From Apostichopus parvimensis (lineage: Eukaryota > Echinodermata > Holothuroidea > Aspidochirotida > Stichopodidae): a stretch of 22,131 nucleotides of DNA. Below the pieces are notes generated by a model. It searched no databases. It had not been told where the DNA came from and saw only the letters and a program-made list of their open reading frames with translations. Position numbers and translations under genes: made by a program. The stretch is from assembly GCA_000934455.1 (NCBI GenBank), contig JXUT01147532.1, positions 1 to 22,131 on the forward strand. Reading direction: 5' to 3'. Below are positions 1 to 8,571 of this stretch, in pieces (position 1 is the first letter of the stretch; each line of letters begins with the position of its first letter).

Positions 1-12
1 TTTTTTTTTCAG

Positions 13-169
13 CTGGGCCATTCTTTTCTCTCATCCTGCTGACTTCACCCCTGTCTGCACCACAGAACTTGGAAGGGTTGCAGGCTTGGCACCTGAGTTT
101 GTAAAGAGAAACTGCAAACTGATCGCTCTGTCCTGTGACAGCGTTGACAGCCATCTTGGATGGATTACG
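13..169 (+). CDS. PRDX6: PRDX6 exon carrying the peroxidatic cysteine
   Basis: A T-run ending in CAG (1-12) is the acceptor; the exon's first base (13, c) is the third base of a split codon equivalent to human Ser32, which is compatible with AGC or TCC but not proven. It encodes Trp33 to Thr84. The peroxidase site is complete: His39 at 32-34 and Cys47 at 56-58, in the PVCTTE motif. Residue 34 is Ala (17-19) where human has Gly, so the human lipase motif GDSWG is not conserved at its last position. Extra cysteines lie at residues 66 (113-115) and 73 (134-136). The donor after ACG is GTGGGT at 170, leaving phase 0. Confidence 0.95.
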
Positions 170-3100
170 GTGGGTTCTACATTTCATTTCATTACATTTC
201 AATTATTTGTTTTCCTGAGTGTACAAAAATTGAAATATTGACAAAGTAATATTTAATAAACAAAAGTCATTGTACAATTAGAAAGGAGTACATGAAGAGA
301 AACTACCAGAAATAATTGTTAACTTTCAAATTTGCAAAAGAAATATGAAGATTATGTCTTTTTTTACTCCAAATTTTGAATTACATATATGTGAGAGTAC
401 ATGCCTCCATTGCATTGGTTTACTTGCCTAGAGTGAATGTTGAACATATTTAAGTGAAGGAAATTTGAAATAAATTTGGTATGGTTTGAAACAAGTTTAA
501 AACAGTTTGAAACAAGTTTAAAACATGTATAGTTGCACATACATGTATAATTGCACATACATGCATACCAATTTGGACAAGTCAAAACTTAATGAATATT
601 CTTAAACATCTGCAAATATAATGTTTCCCATTGCGTGAGTTATCGCTAACTTTCCTGGATAACTTGTTTTGATGGTCAGTGAACCTAGGGTTACAAGTTT
701 GGATATCACATAAATCCAATAAAAAAAATAATGCAAAAAAAATATGTAAAAAGTAATCAAGATTGAAATGTTTGGCATTCTTAAATGTTAATCATATTTG
801 GCTTGAGCATAATTAACCATACCACTGAATTTTAATACTCTCAGCTTCTAATTTTCCATTAATATTATTGTAAATTGACATTGACATTGTCAAGATATTT
901 TGATCAGTATGGACAAGAAACATTCACTAGATCGTCAAATGATGAAATATATTAAGGATTACCGTATTAATAAGTTTGAGGGTATTATTAGAAAATGTTT
1001 ATGGTTTGGTTTGTTGAATTCTCTTACAGGATATTAAAGCCACTGCCTCTGTGGCTGAATTTCCCTACCCTATAATTGCCGATGAAAAACGTGAGTTGGC
1101 TGTCAAATTTGGTATGTTGGACCCTGATGAGGTAGATAAGGCCGGACTTCCGCTTACCGCCAGATGCGTAAGTATGAGTTTGGTAGTTCCCTCAGACAGG
1201 ATGTTTGATTTGTTTTTTTCTCATTGTATTCATTCAAGTAATTATATGCAAATGGTAGTACAGAGTTCAATGAATGAAGATCAATTAATAAAAGTGGAAT
1301 GTAAGGAAAATAGTAATAAAAGAAACTGTGATGTTTCTTGCAATTCGGCAAGGTTGTTAATCGTAAGGAGTTTCATGCATGCTGCAAAGTGCGATATCAG
1401 AGTGTTGTATATTTCAAACCTTTCACAGAATGGTATTGGTTTGGTTCAACTTTGGTTGTTTTACTAGTGCATGTCGTATTGGTCATTTATTCCTTAATTA
1501 GTGGTAATTTAATCCTTAAGTAGTGGTAATTGTATCCTTATTAAAAGTGATATAATGATTTGTACTATTGGGATCTGTTTCATAATATTCAGGTATATTA
1601 GATTTCAATTGAAATATGGTTAGATGCTAGGTATATGGCTATATTTATTGCTAGATGTAGGCTGGGTAAATGGCTATATAAAGTAAATGAAAGTCTGTTG
1701 ATGTACATATACAGGTCTCCATGGCATACATAAGGTTTTTATCCATCTCCATAGTAACAATGCAGTAATCCAACCCTTGAGGACTACATACAAAAATATC
1801 CAGATATATTAGTCATACTTGCTTATTAGCTAGTACCTGACCAGAATGAGTACCCTCACCGATACTCACACCGACTGACTTCCATAACAATAAACAGACA
1901 CTACTTCATTGTTTCACTGCCAACATGTCTTGCTCAAGTCGTGGAACAAAATAACCATATGGTCCACTGTATTATGTCTCTGCGGCACATGGCTCACTCC
2001 ACAGTTTTTATAGTACCCGGCAGTTTCTTCACCCATGCAAAACAATCACATATGAATTCCCTGAATTATATAATGGCAAACATCTGTCTCATTTAGAAGT
2101 CCAAATTCTGTTTTTTAAATTTTTAAATTTTTATTCCTTCATGTACAGTATTAAGCATTATTCTTCCACTGGGTCACTTTTCCCCTTCCATTTTGATGTA
2201 CTATAAATAAGTATATAAATCTTGTTTATATCAATCAGTGTGGTGTGTATATATACTCTACTGTGCTTGCTTACACACATACAGTAGGCTGTGTGTCCTC
2301 TCTGTGAGGGTTAAGAAGTTACAGTACTACTGATATATACCAATCTGCCCTTCAGAGGACCTTCACACATCCTAGGATTCTGCCCTTCAGAGGACCTTCA
2401 CACATCCTAGGCATCTGCCCTTCAGAGGACCTTCACACACCCTAGGAATCTGCCCTTCAGAGGACCTTCACAGGCCCTAGGAATCTGCCCTTCAGAACTC
2501 TACATACCTTGGTTTATAGCACTTCTACAGGATATGTAGTTGTTGTGTTTGAGTTTTAGCTTAGCTGTGTGTTATCAATCCTCAAATTGGAAGCACCAAG
2601 GGGACCATTGTTATAACATCTGAAGTAGGACAATGATGTGACTATTCAGTTACCTCTGAGCATTACACCATTTAATATACCTCCTCTTCCCTCAACCATG
2701 ACCCCCCACAACCCTCAACCATGCCCCCCCACAACCCTCAACCATGCCCCCCCACCACCCTCTAATTTTGTCTTCCGTCATGTACCGATTATACTCTGTG
2801 GTTCTTTACTACGTAAAGAATCCATTCCATACAGCATTAATAGTGTTTTGTTGTATGTATATTAGTTGCCACTCTTTCAGACCTATGTATGCTTGAATAA
2901 GCATTTTTTTTTGTTGATAAATTGAACCATAATACAGTGGTATAATTCTGCAGGAGTTTGTATTACCACTTATACACTCTGTGCCCCAAACCGGTGATAT
3001 TTAGGGGTTTTCCCCAGTGAAGTCAATTAGCAGCATACTATAACTAATGTTACAATAATTGTGATGATCTCTTGTTAAAGGAGTTCAGCAGAACTGCCTC

Positions 3101-6100
3101 AGTTATCACCATGGCAATAGTCGCCCAAAAGCAATCAAAAGTAGCTGAATGTCGTGACCATCTGGAATTATTCCTTATCATTGAATCGTATCTAATTAGA
3201 CCCCTTGACGATATAATAAATTGATGATGAACAGATTGAGAGGTGGCAGTAAACAACTTGTGGAAGTTTGAACATGATTCATCAGCGACCATTACTTGAC
3301 TGTCTGCAATATGTGGGGGTGGGGGGGGGAGCTATCCTGGTGACCTTTCGTGTTGGTTTTTAATTGATGACAATTTACTGTATCAGAGAGATAAAGAAGT
3401 CCATCATCACCGAGTTATTGTTCTCCTCATTTTTCAGGTTTTCATTGTAGGCCCCGACAAGAAACTCAAACTGTCCATCTTGTATCCAGCTACAACAGGG
3501 AGAAACTTTGAGTAAGTTTGACGTGACAACATTAATATTTCTATTGTTGATATCACAAATGTATGTACCATATTACGGTATTGCTTCTTCAAGGAAGGTC
3601 GAAGCAAAAATCATGCTATATACTTGTTGCATGCTCCATTAATATTCAGATCTTTTAAGCTATAAATGGGAGTGATTGACCGGGTATTGCATCTAAAAGG
3701 TTAAAATACAACTGAAAGCTAACCCAGTAATGTTTCAGCTTAGCCTCCCTGTGTAGGAGCTCTAATAGCCTGATTAGTGTTCGTTCACATGCAGTACCTC
3801 TCGTAGTAGTGTTTACTGACCAGGTCCTAACGTGTACAGTGGTTGATAAGTTGATCAGTTGTTGTTTATTCAACTCTGATAAATGTCTTGAGCAAACTAA
3901 TATTACCTTATTCAGTCTTTGAAGAAGAGGTTATACATGAACAGATTTCAAAGTTTACAGCTAAGCTTTATAGTGATGTAACTCTTGGTGAAATTTTAGA
4001 TCATGTGCTGTTCGGAAAAACTGTACAGTACCTAGTAGGAGAAGTGCAGAGAAGTGGTGTTAAAATGTTGTTGATATGTTGAAATTTAGAACATAAGGTG
4101 CACTACAGGGAGATGCTACTAAAATGTTGCGTGTATGTTGAGACTCAGAACAAGCATGGAAAACTGCAGTCATACTGCAGGGAGGTGCTGTTGAAATGGT
4201 GCTTAGATGTCAAGATTTTTCAAAATGTGCTCTTTGAAAAACTGATACAATACAGTAGAATTGCAAGGAAGTGGTGCTTTTTTGTTGAGACTTACAAGAA
4301 ACCCACTCTGTGGAAAGCTGTAACAATAAGTAGAGGTGCATGAAAAGGGTGTTAACATGATGCTTTAGCACCTTAAGTGTTTTTTCTTCAGGTTTTTTTG
4401 TTCACGAACTTAATACTATCCTATCACTGTTAGTGTATGGCACAAATCTGCAGTTGCATGCTTCACTGTATGGTCACAAATGGAGGGAATGCTTTGTGAA
4501 GTACGTGAACTACCTCTGTACAAAGTCAATGGGATTTTACTGTGGTAGTTCTGTCACATCCAGTTAAAGGGTGTGAAGACTCACACAAAAAGCCGGTAAT
4601 TTGACCTAGTTTCGAATGAGGTGTAACAGAAGTGTTAAACAATACCATCGATCCCAGAAAATACACACACAGCTTGCTACCGTCGGTAATTAGACACTAG
4701 TGTACAGTCAGTACATACAGCTGTGGTCAGTACCCACAGCACAGTATACAAACGATACAGCGATGGACATCTCTGGTCCAGCTAAAGATAACAATTAAGG
4801 CATCATGTTTCATTGCTGTCTGCATTTTGTAGCAACACAAACAAAACGTCACTTGCAAGCAACAGAAAGTTAAGTTTTTCAGATGGCAGCACGCGGTTTG
4901 GGGCGAGTCTTCAATGCCTTTAACTCATTGGAGAAGTCCCATTGACTTACTGTGTGAAAGTGTAAAGATCGTCAAAGAGCAAGTTTACTTGTGAAGGATG
5001 CAAATCTCCCCCAGGTTGTTGGGTTACTCTATAGTGTAACTTAGTGTACAGCTAGGTATGTACAGCACTGAAGGCTGGCAGGGGCACAGAGGGCAAGACA
5101 AAAAGGGCGTGACGCCGGCAACTTTTGCCGTTGCCTGGGTGTATTTTTCAGGGCACCTCGGCAAACAACAAGGGCATGACGGTTTTACCTTCTTGCCGTC
5201 GGTCATGTCATGCCCTGCAGTATGTGTAGGAAAGTGACGAGTGTTTAAATGGTTCTTTTGTGATGAAATTTAGAATCCACACTTGGAAAGCTGGTCTAGT
5301 AGGAGCTGGTCTAGGTGCAGGGAGGTGGTGTTGAAATAATTGCTTAGTGAGTTGTTGCGGTTTAATCCTTGGTTGTGATTGCCTATAGGAAACTGTGCAT
5401 TATTGGGCTAATCAAGTAAAGGTAGCGTATAGTATGGGGCAGACACTCTGTCTGTTTGAATTATAATTACAAATAGCAGTGAGTATAATGCACAGTTATG
5501 CTCAAGACTATTGTCAGACAAATCTTGAATACCAGCCAATGCATTCAACAGATGTGTACGTCGTGCTCGGGTGCATTTCAAATGAGCTATAAAAGCTGTG
5601 CCTTTGTTACCAGAAACAGGTTTGTGCTTTGAAAGCAGTGCTTACTGTGTTAGGCTACTGGTACTATTGTCAGGGTGTTGGCTGATACTGTGTTTAGCAA
5701 TTTAGAAATTTGCTGCACCCTAACTAGCCTTCCTCATCCATGAAAAACAATATTGTTATCTGATATGTGTCTGATGGATTCCAAAAGGCTTATTACTTAA
5801 GATAAAATTTCATAGCTATTTGGTAGTACTGAAAGAACCTTCTCTGAAGTTCCCTCATTTGGTATTCCAATTCAGAACTTCCTTGTGACCTTTTTCAAAT
5901 TATGCAATAATACAAAGCAATACAATACAATAAAATACAAGACAATACAACACAATATAATACAATACAATCTACACAATACACTACAAAGCAATGCAAT
6001 ACAGCACAATCCAATACAATTTGGTACAATGCTATATATATAACAATACAACATACCATGCAATGCAGTACAGTACAATACAACATAACTAGTACAACTC

Positions 6101-8571
6101 AATGCAGTGGATAAATGTCCCGCAACAACGCAAAAAAAAGATAGATAAAGATAGAAAGATAATCCAGTGTCTGCTGTAATGTAACAAACTGTGGGTACAA
6201 TGCAAAACAAACAAAAATGATGTTCTGTGGGAGTAGAGAAATCTCAAGAGTACATTGCCCTCTGTAAACATATGGTGACTGGGGGAAAAATTAGGCACCC
6301 AAAAAAAAATAGAAAGGTGATCCTGAGGACTTCCTATTGTGTGCATTGTGATATTCTATTTATGAATTTGACAAGTTTATGAACCAAGAGGAGAGCTCAC
6401 AGCATACTGAGCAATTACAAGAGAACTTAAAAGATTGTACAATTACTTACCAATTAATATCTGCATAGATATATTATCAGCTGAGATTGATATTTCATGC
6501 ACTCCCTCACTTCTTGGAGGTATGGCTCGAAATTTAACGGTACGTCTCCTGTCGGCAAAGAATCACACATACTTTTTTCAGACAAAATTTAAAGTTATTA
6601 TATAAGTGAATTTTGCCCTTAATTCACTGTATGCAATATATTTGATTCTAAATAATATTGTCAATGTATCATTTAACTTCTCTTCTTTATTTTAAAAGTG
6701 TTTAGTTCCATCTAAGCCCCCTCCCCCCATTTTGCCCTTCCCCTTCCCCTCACTAATAAATGCTACTTGAGATCACAACCATTTTCTACAATAAAGCTTG
6801 AGACATGACAAAGAATGGACAATTAAAAAAACTTCAATTTCTGTATTGAAGTACACAATATGTATTCTGGAAGTCACTGGCATTTAATAATAATTTTCCG
6901 GCCGAGAAATATTTTTGTTATTTAAATCTCTTTCCAGAAGTTTCCTTGTCAGTATGGTTTTCATCACCCTCTACTCTTTCCATATTTTTTCTTCTTCTTC
7001 TCATGGCAGTGAGATTATTCGAGTCTTGGATTCTCTACAGCTGACAGCGACTAAGAAAGTGGCCACACCAGCCGACTGGAAGGTCAGTAAACTAAGGAGA
7101 CGGTCAAATTCGTCTTTCTGTATTTGACTCCTGATTTTGATATATGTCATTTTGGTCGATTGTGATTGTGACATAGAAATTTCCTAAAATATATAATGAA
7201 AGTTCCAAGACGTAGAGTATCTTGTAAAACTGAGACAACAGATTTTGCTGAATCGAATGGAAGTTCTATTTCTTCGCAATTTGATTTCGTCTGTTGGTGA
7301 GAACAATTTGCTGGCATGTCTGATTTTGGTCACCTTGGAATCTCCTGTTTAGCAACACTACCATGGAATTGGTAAAACCTGGCATAAATTAACAAATAAC
7401 TACCAATGGGTTCTTAGATAATAACAGATGTTTCCATATTTATCCAAATATATATATGGTTTTGGTGTTTTTTTTTCGTAGAGCAATTACAAGCATCAAT
7501 TTATTTTGTTCATTTTTCTCAAATCTGTTTGCAAGGTGATTTAATACAACAAATATTTTCAGTTTTAGGACTTTGTGTAGCAGTTTTGAGAATTGTGAAT
7601 ATATTTCATCATAAAGTATTTCGGAGACTAAGATACTCTGTCTAAAAAAATCTGGTAAATATCTTATTGTTGTACGACAACTTTGCTGCTTATCAATAGC
7701 TATATGCTAGTTGCTGTAAACTTGTAAGGAGTCCAGATTCTAATTAATCTCAATCAATAAATCAATCAATTATATAATCAATGTAGGGATTGCTATGATG
7801 CCTAATATCCTAACTTTAAGTAATGTTCAATGATGCTTAGATTTAATAAGTTGCTATTGAGAACAGATAAATTATGTCTCCATTCAATGCTGACTACAGC
7901 AGGAGCTGTTTTGATGTAATTTGGGAATTATATTCTGAATCTCTGAAGCAGCATTGCAGAATCATCGATTAACAGATTGGTCACAGTTACTCCCGGACAT
8001 AGTGACTCGATTTACAGATAGGTCACAGTTACTCTCGGACATAGTGACTCGACTTACACAAAGATCACAGGTACAAGCGGAAATACTAGTGACTAGATTT
8101 ACAGATAGGTCACAGAATCTAAAGGACATAGTGACTCAATTTACAGATATGTCAGTTACTCGCTGACAAAGTGACTCGCTTTACACCAAGGTCATCACAG
8201 TTACTCGAGGACATAGCAATTTGATTTTAATTCAAGTTACAGCAGTTATTGGGAATAACTGGATACAAATTTAGGACCTAGGGACTAGTTGTAAATTTGC
8301 TGTACACACACACACGAGTATGAAAGCTTTTATAAATAAGGTTCCAGCAAGCTCATCTGGAATGTTGATCTCAGCCATCATGTCTCTTTGATAAATATAT
8401 TTAAAATGTTCTTTTCGCCTGTCTCTCTTTTTACTATAGGCCGGAGGTGACTGCATGGTCCTGCCGTCGGTGAAAGCCGAAGATATTCCCGCACTTTTCC
8501 CGAAGGGTGTGACCATTAAGGAGGTACCATCTGGGAAGCAGTATCTGCGATACACACCAGAGCCAGAATAA
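13..8571 (+). CDS. PRDX6: 1-Cys peroxiredoxin (peroxiredoxin-6), 3' five exons, 5' partial
   Basis: Coding segments are 13-169, 1030-1167, 3438-3511, 7010-7082 and 8440-8571, all with AG acceptors and GT donors and with compatible phases. They give the last base of one codon plus 190 codons and a stop. The family reduces hydrogen peroxide and phospholipid hydroperoxides with a single peroxidatic cysteine; vertebrate members also have phospholipase A2 and LPC acyltransferase activities and act in cytosol and lysosome-like bodies. Visible signatures are [17 protein letters not shown] around the catalytic Cys47, [13 protein letters not shown], a TAR motif with the catalytic Arg, [17 protein letters not shown], and the C-terminal FPKG and [13 protein letters not shown]. 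Assuming the missing N-terminus matches the human 32 residues, the full protein would be about 222 aa (human 224). Compared with human there is a three-residue deletion around human Cys91. The identity is secure; the first exon(s) and promoter lie outside the window. Confidence 0.96.
170..1029 (+). other. PRDX6 intron (860 bp)
   Basis: AT-rich intron between GTGGGT and a CTCTTACAG acceptor. Its only recognisable structure is a pair of adjacent short tandem duplications at 484-561. I see no coding sequence in it. Confidence 0.9.
484..561. repeat. two adjacent short tandem duplications (21 bp x2, then 18 bp x2)
   Basis: A 21-bp unit beginning GTTTGAAACAAG occurs exactly twice (484-504, 505-525). 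It is followed at once by an 18-bp unit TGTATAATTGCACATACA twice (526-543 and 544-561, one difference). Two independent duplications side by side suggest local replication slippage. Confidence 0.85.
1030..1167 (+). CDS. PRDX6: PRDX6 exon, central thioredoxin fold with catalytic Arg
   Basis: Acceptor CTCTTACAG ends at 1029 and donor GTAAGT starts at 1168. The exon encodes 46 residues (85-130), starting DIKATAS and continuing [18 protein letters not shown] and LPLTAR. The Arg at 1162-1164 aligns with human Arg132, which orients peroxide in the peroxidase site. The next residue is Cys (1165-1167) where human has Val. Three residues are missing relative to human around NCEEPTEK, which removes the human Cys91 position. 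Confidence 0.95.
2345..2498. repeat. 35-bp minisatellite, four full copies plus a partial copy
   Basis: Copies begin CTGCCCTTCAGAGGACCTTC at 2345, 2380, 2415 and 2450, exactly 35 bp apart, with a truncated fifth at 2485-2498. Units differ by only one to four bases, mainly near CACACATCCTAGG, so the expansion looks recent. Confidence 0.95.
2690..2760. repeat. C-rich tandem repeat, three copies of about 23 bp
   Basis: The unit CCTCAACCATGCCCCCCCAC (extended by about three bases) appears three times with C-runs of six or seven. It is low-complexity and strand-asymmetric (C on +). Confidence 0.85.
3438..3511 (+). CDS. PRDX6: PRDX6 exon, GPDKK segment
   Basis: A 74-bp exon encoding [20 protein letters not shown] then GRNF, plus two bases (GA) of a codon completed by T in the next exon to give Asp. 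The Asp in GPDKK (3456-3458) aligns with human Asp140 of the phospholipase A2 triad. The donor is GTAAGT at 3512, with one base after the GA shared by the donor. Confidence 0.95.
4010..4365. repeat. degenerate tandem repeat, about 75-bp unit, 4-5 copies
   Basis: A recurring order of words (GGAAAACTG, then TGCAGGGAGGTGCTG, then AAATG, then GTTGAGA-like) restarts near 4012, 4085, 4157, 4232 and 4311, a spacing of 72-80 bp. Copies are strongly diverged, so the array is old. A similar segment with GGAAAGCTGG and GTGCAGGGAGGTGGTGTTGA lies apart at about 5283-5340. Confidence 0.65.
5085..5220. repeat. GC-rich patch with inverted repeats and repeated AGGGCATGAC-like words
   Basis: AGGGCAAGAC, AGGGCGTGAC, AGGGCACCTC and AGGGCATGAC occur within about 100 bp. 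AGGGCATGAC (5171-5180) is exactly inverted by GTCATGCCCT (5207-5216), with an inner GACGG/CCGTC pair, and GGCAAC is inverted by GTTGCC nearby. This could be an old mobile-element fragment or simply a hairpin-forming repeat. Confidence 0.55.
5904..6099. repeat. imperfect (ATACA)n microsatellite
   Basis: Nearly 200 bp dominated by ATACA/CAATA pentamers with interruptions (GCAAT, CAGCA, CTACA). On the - strand this reads as Cys/Leu/Tyr/Ile-rich open frames, which are an effect of the repeat and not genes. Confidence 0.85.
7010..7082 (+). CDS. PRDX6: PRDX6 exon, C-terminal domain start
   Basis: The acceptor is CTTCTTCTTCTCATGGCAG. The first base (T) completes the Asp codon begun in the previous exon, giving [18 protein letters not shown] and VATPADWK. 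The Thr in ATP (7065-7067) aligns with human Thr177, the MAPK-phosphorylated residue reported to raise the phospholipase activity. The donor GTCAGT follows AAG at 7083, phase 0. Confidence 0.95.
7083..8439 (+). other. PRDX6 intron (1357 bp)
   Basis: The last intron, between GTCAGT and a TTTTTACTATAG acceptor with a clear pyrimidine tract (TCTCTCTTTTT). It contains the six-copy 42-bp minisatellite at 7967-8220; otherwise it is AT-rich with no recognisable content. Confidence 0.9.
7967..8220. repeat. 42-bp minisatellite, six copies
   Basis: The unit reads GATTTACAGATAGGTCACAG followed by TTACTCxCGGACATAGTGACTC. Copies begin at 7967, 8009, 8051, 8096, 8138 and 8178; most are 42 bp, others 40-45. 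Because 42 is a multiple of three, one + frame stays open as a 14-residue repeat ([14 protein letters not shown]-like). That frame has no splice or database-like support and is within an intron. Confidence 0.92.
8440..8571 (+). CDS. PRDX6: PRDX6 terminal coding exon
   Basis: Encodes 43 residues beginning [20 protein letters not shown], then [20 protein letters not shown] and EPE, stop TAA at 8569-8571. It aligns end to end with the human tail (DGDSVMVLP..., LFPKGVFTKELPSGKKYLRYTPQP), with one extra Glu. A Cys (8452-8454) replaces a human Val or Ser. The stop overlaps an AATAAA word at 8567-8572. Confidence 0.96.
   Translation, partial: AGGDCMVLPSVKAEDIPALFPKGVTIKEVPSGKQYLRYTPEPE

Larger units (their letters stand above)
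1168..3437 (+). other. PRDX6 intron (2270 bp)
   Basis: Bounded by GTAAGT and a TTTTTCAG acceptor. It contains a 35-bp minisatellite (2345-2498), a C-rich tandem repeat (2690-2760) and a G-run of about 15 bases near 3316-3330. Short open frames here do not resemble proteins I know. Confidence 0.88.
3512..7009 (+). other. PRDX6 intron (3498 bp)
   Basis: The longest intron of the gene in this window, between GTAAGT and CTCATGGCAG. It contains a degenerate repeat of about 75 bp (4010-4365) with a related outlier at about 5265-5345, a GC-rich patch with inverted repeats (5085-5220), and an (ATACA)n-like tract (5904-6099). The rest is unremarkable AT-rich sequence. Confidence 0.88.

Noticed and set aside
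5872-6346. Cys/Leu/Tyr-rich open frames on the - strand
   Set aside because: They are a translation of an (ATACA)n microsatellite, with no splice or gene context.
7954-8166. 70-codon open frame with 14-residue repeats
   Set aside because: It lies within a PRDX6 intron and is explained by a 42-bp tandem unit.
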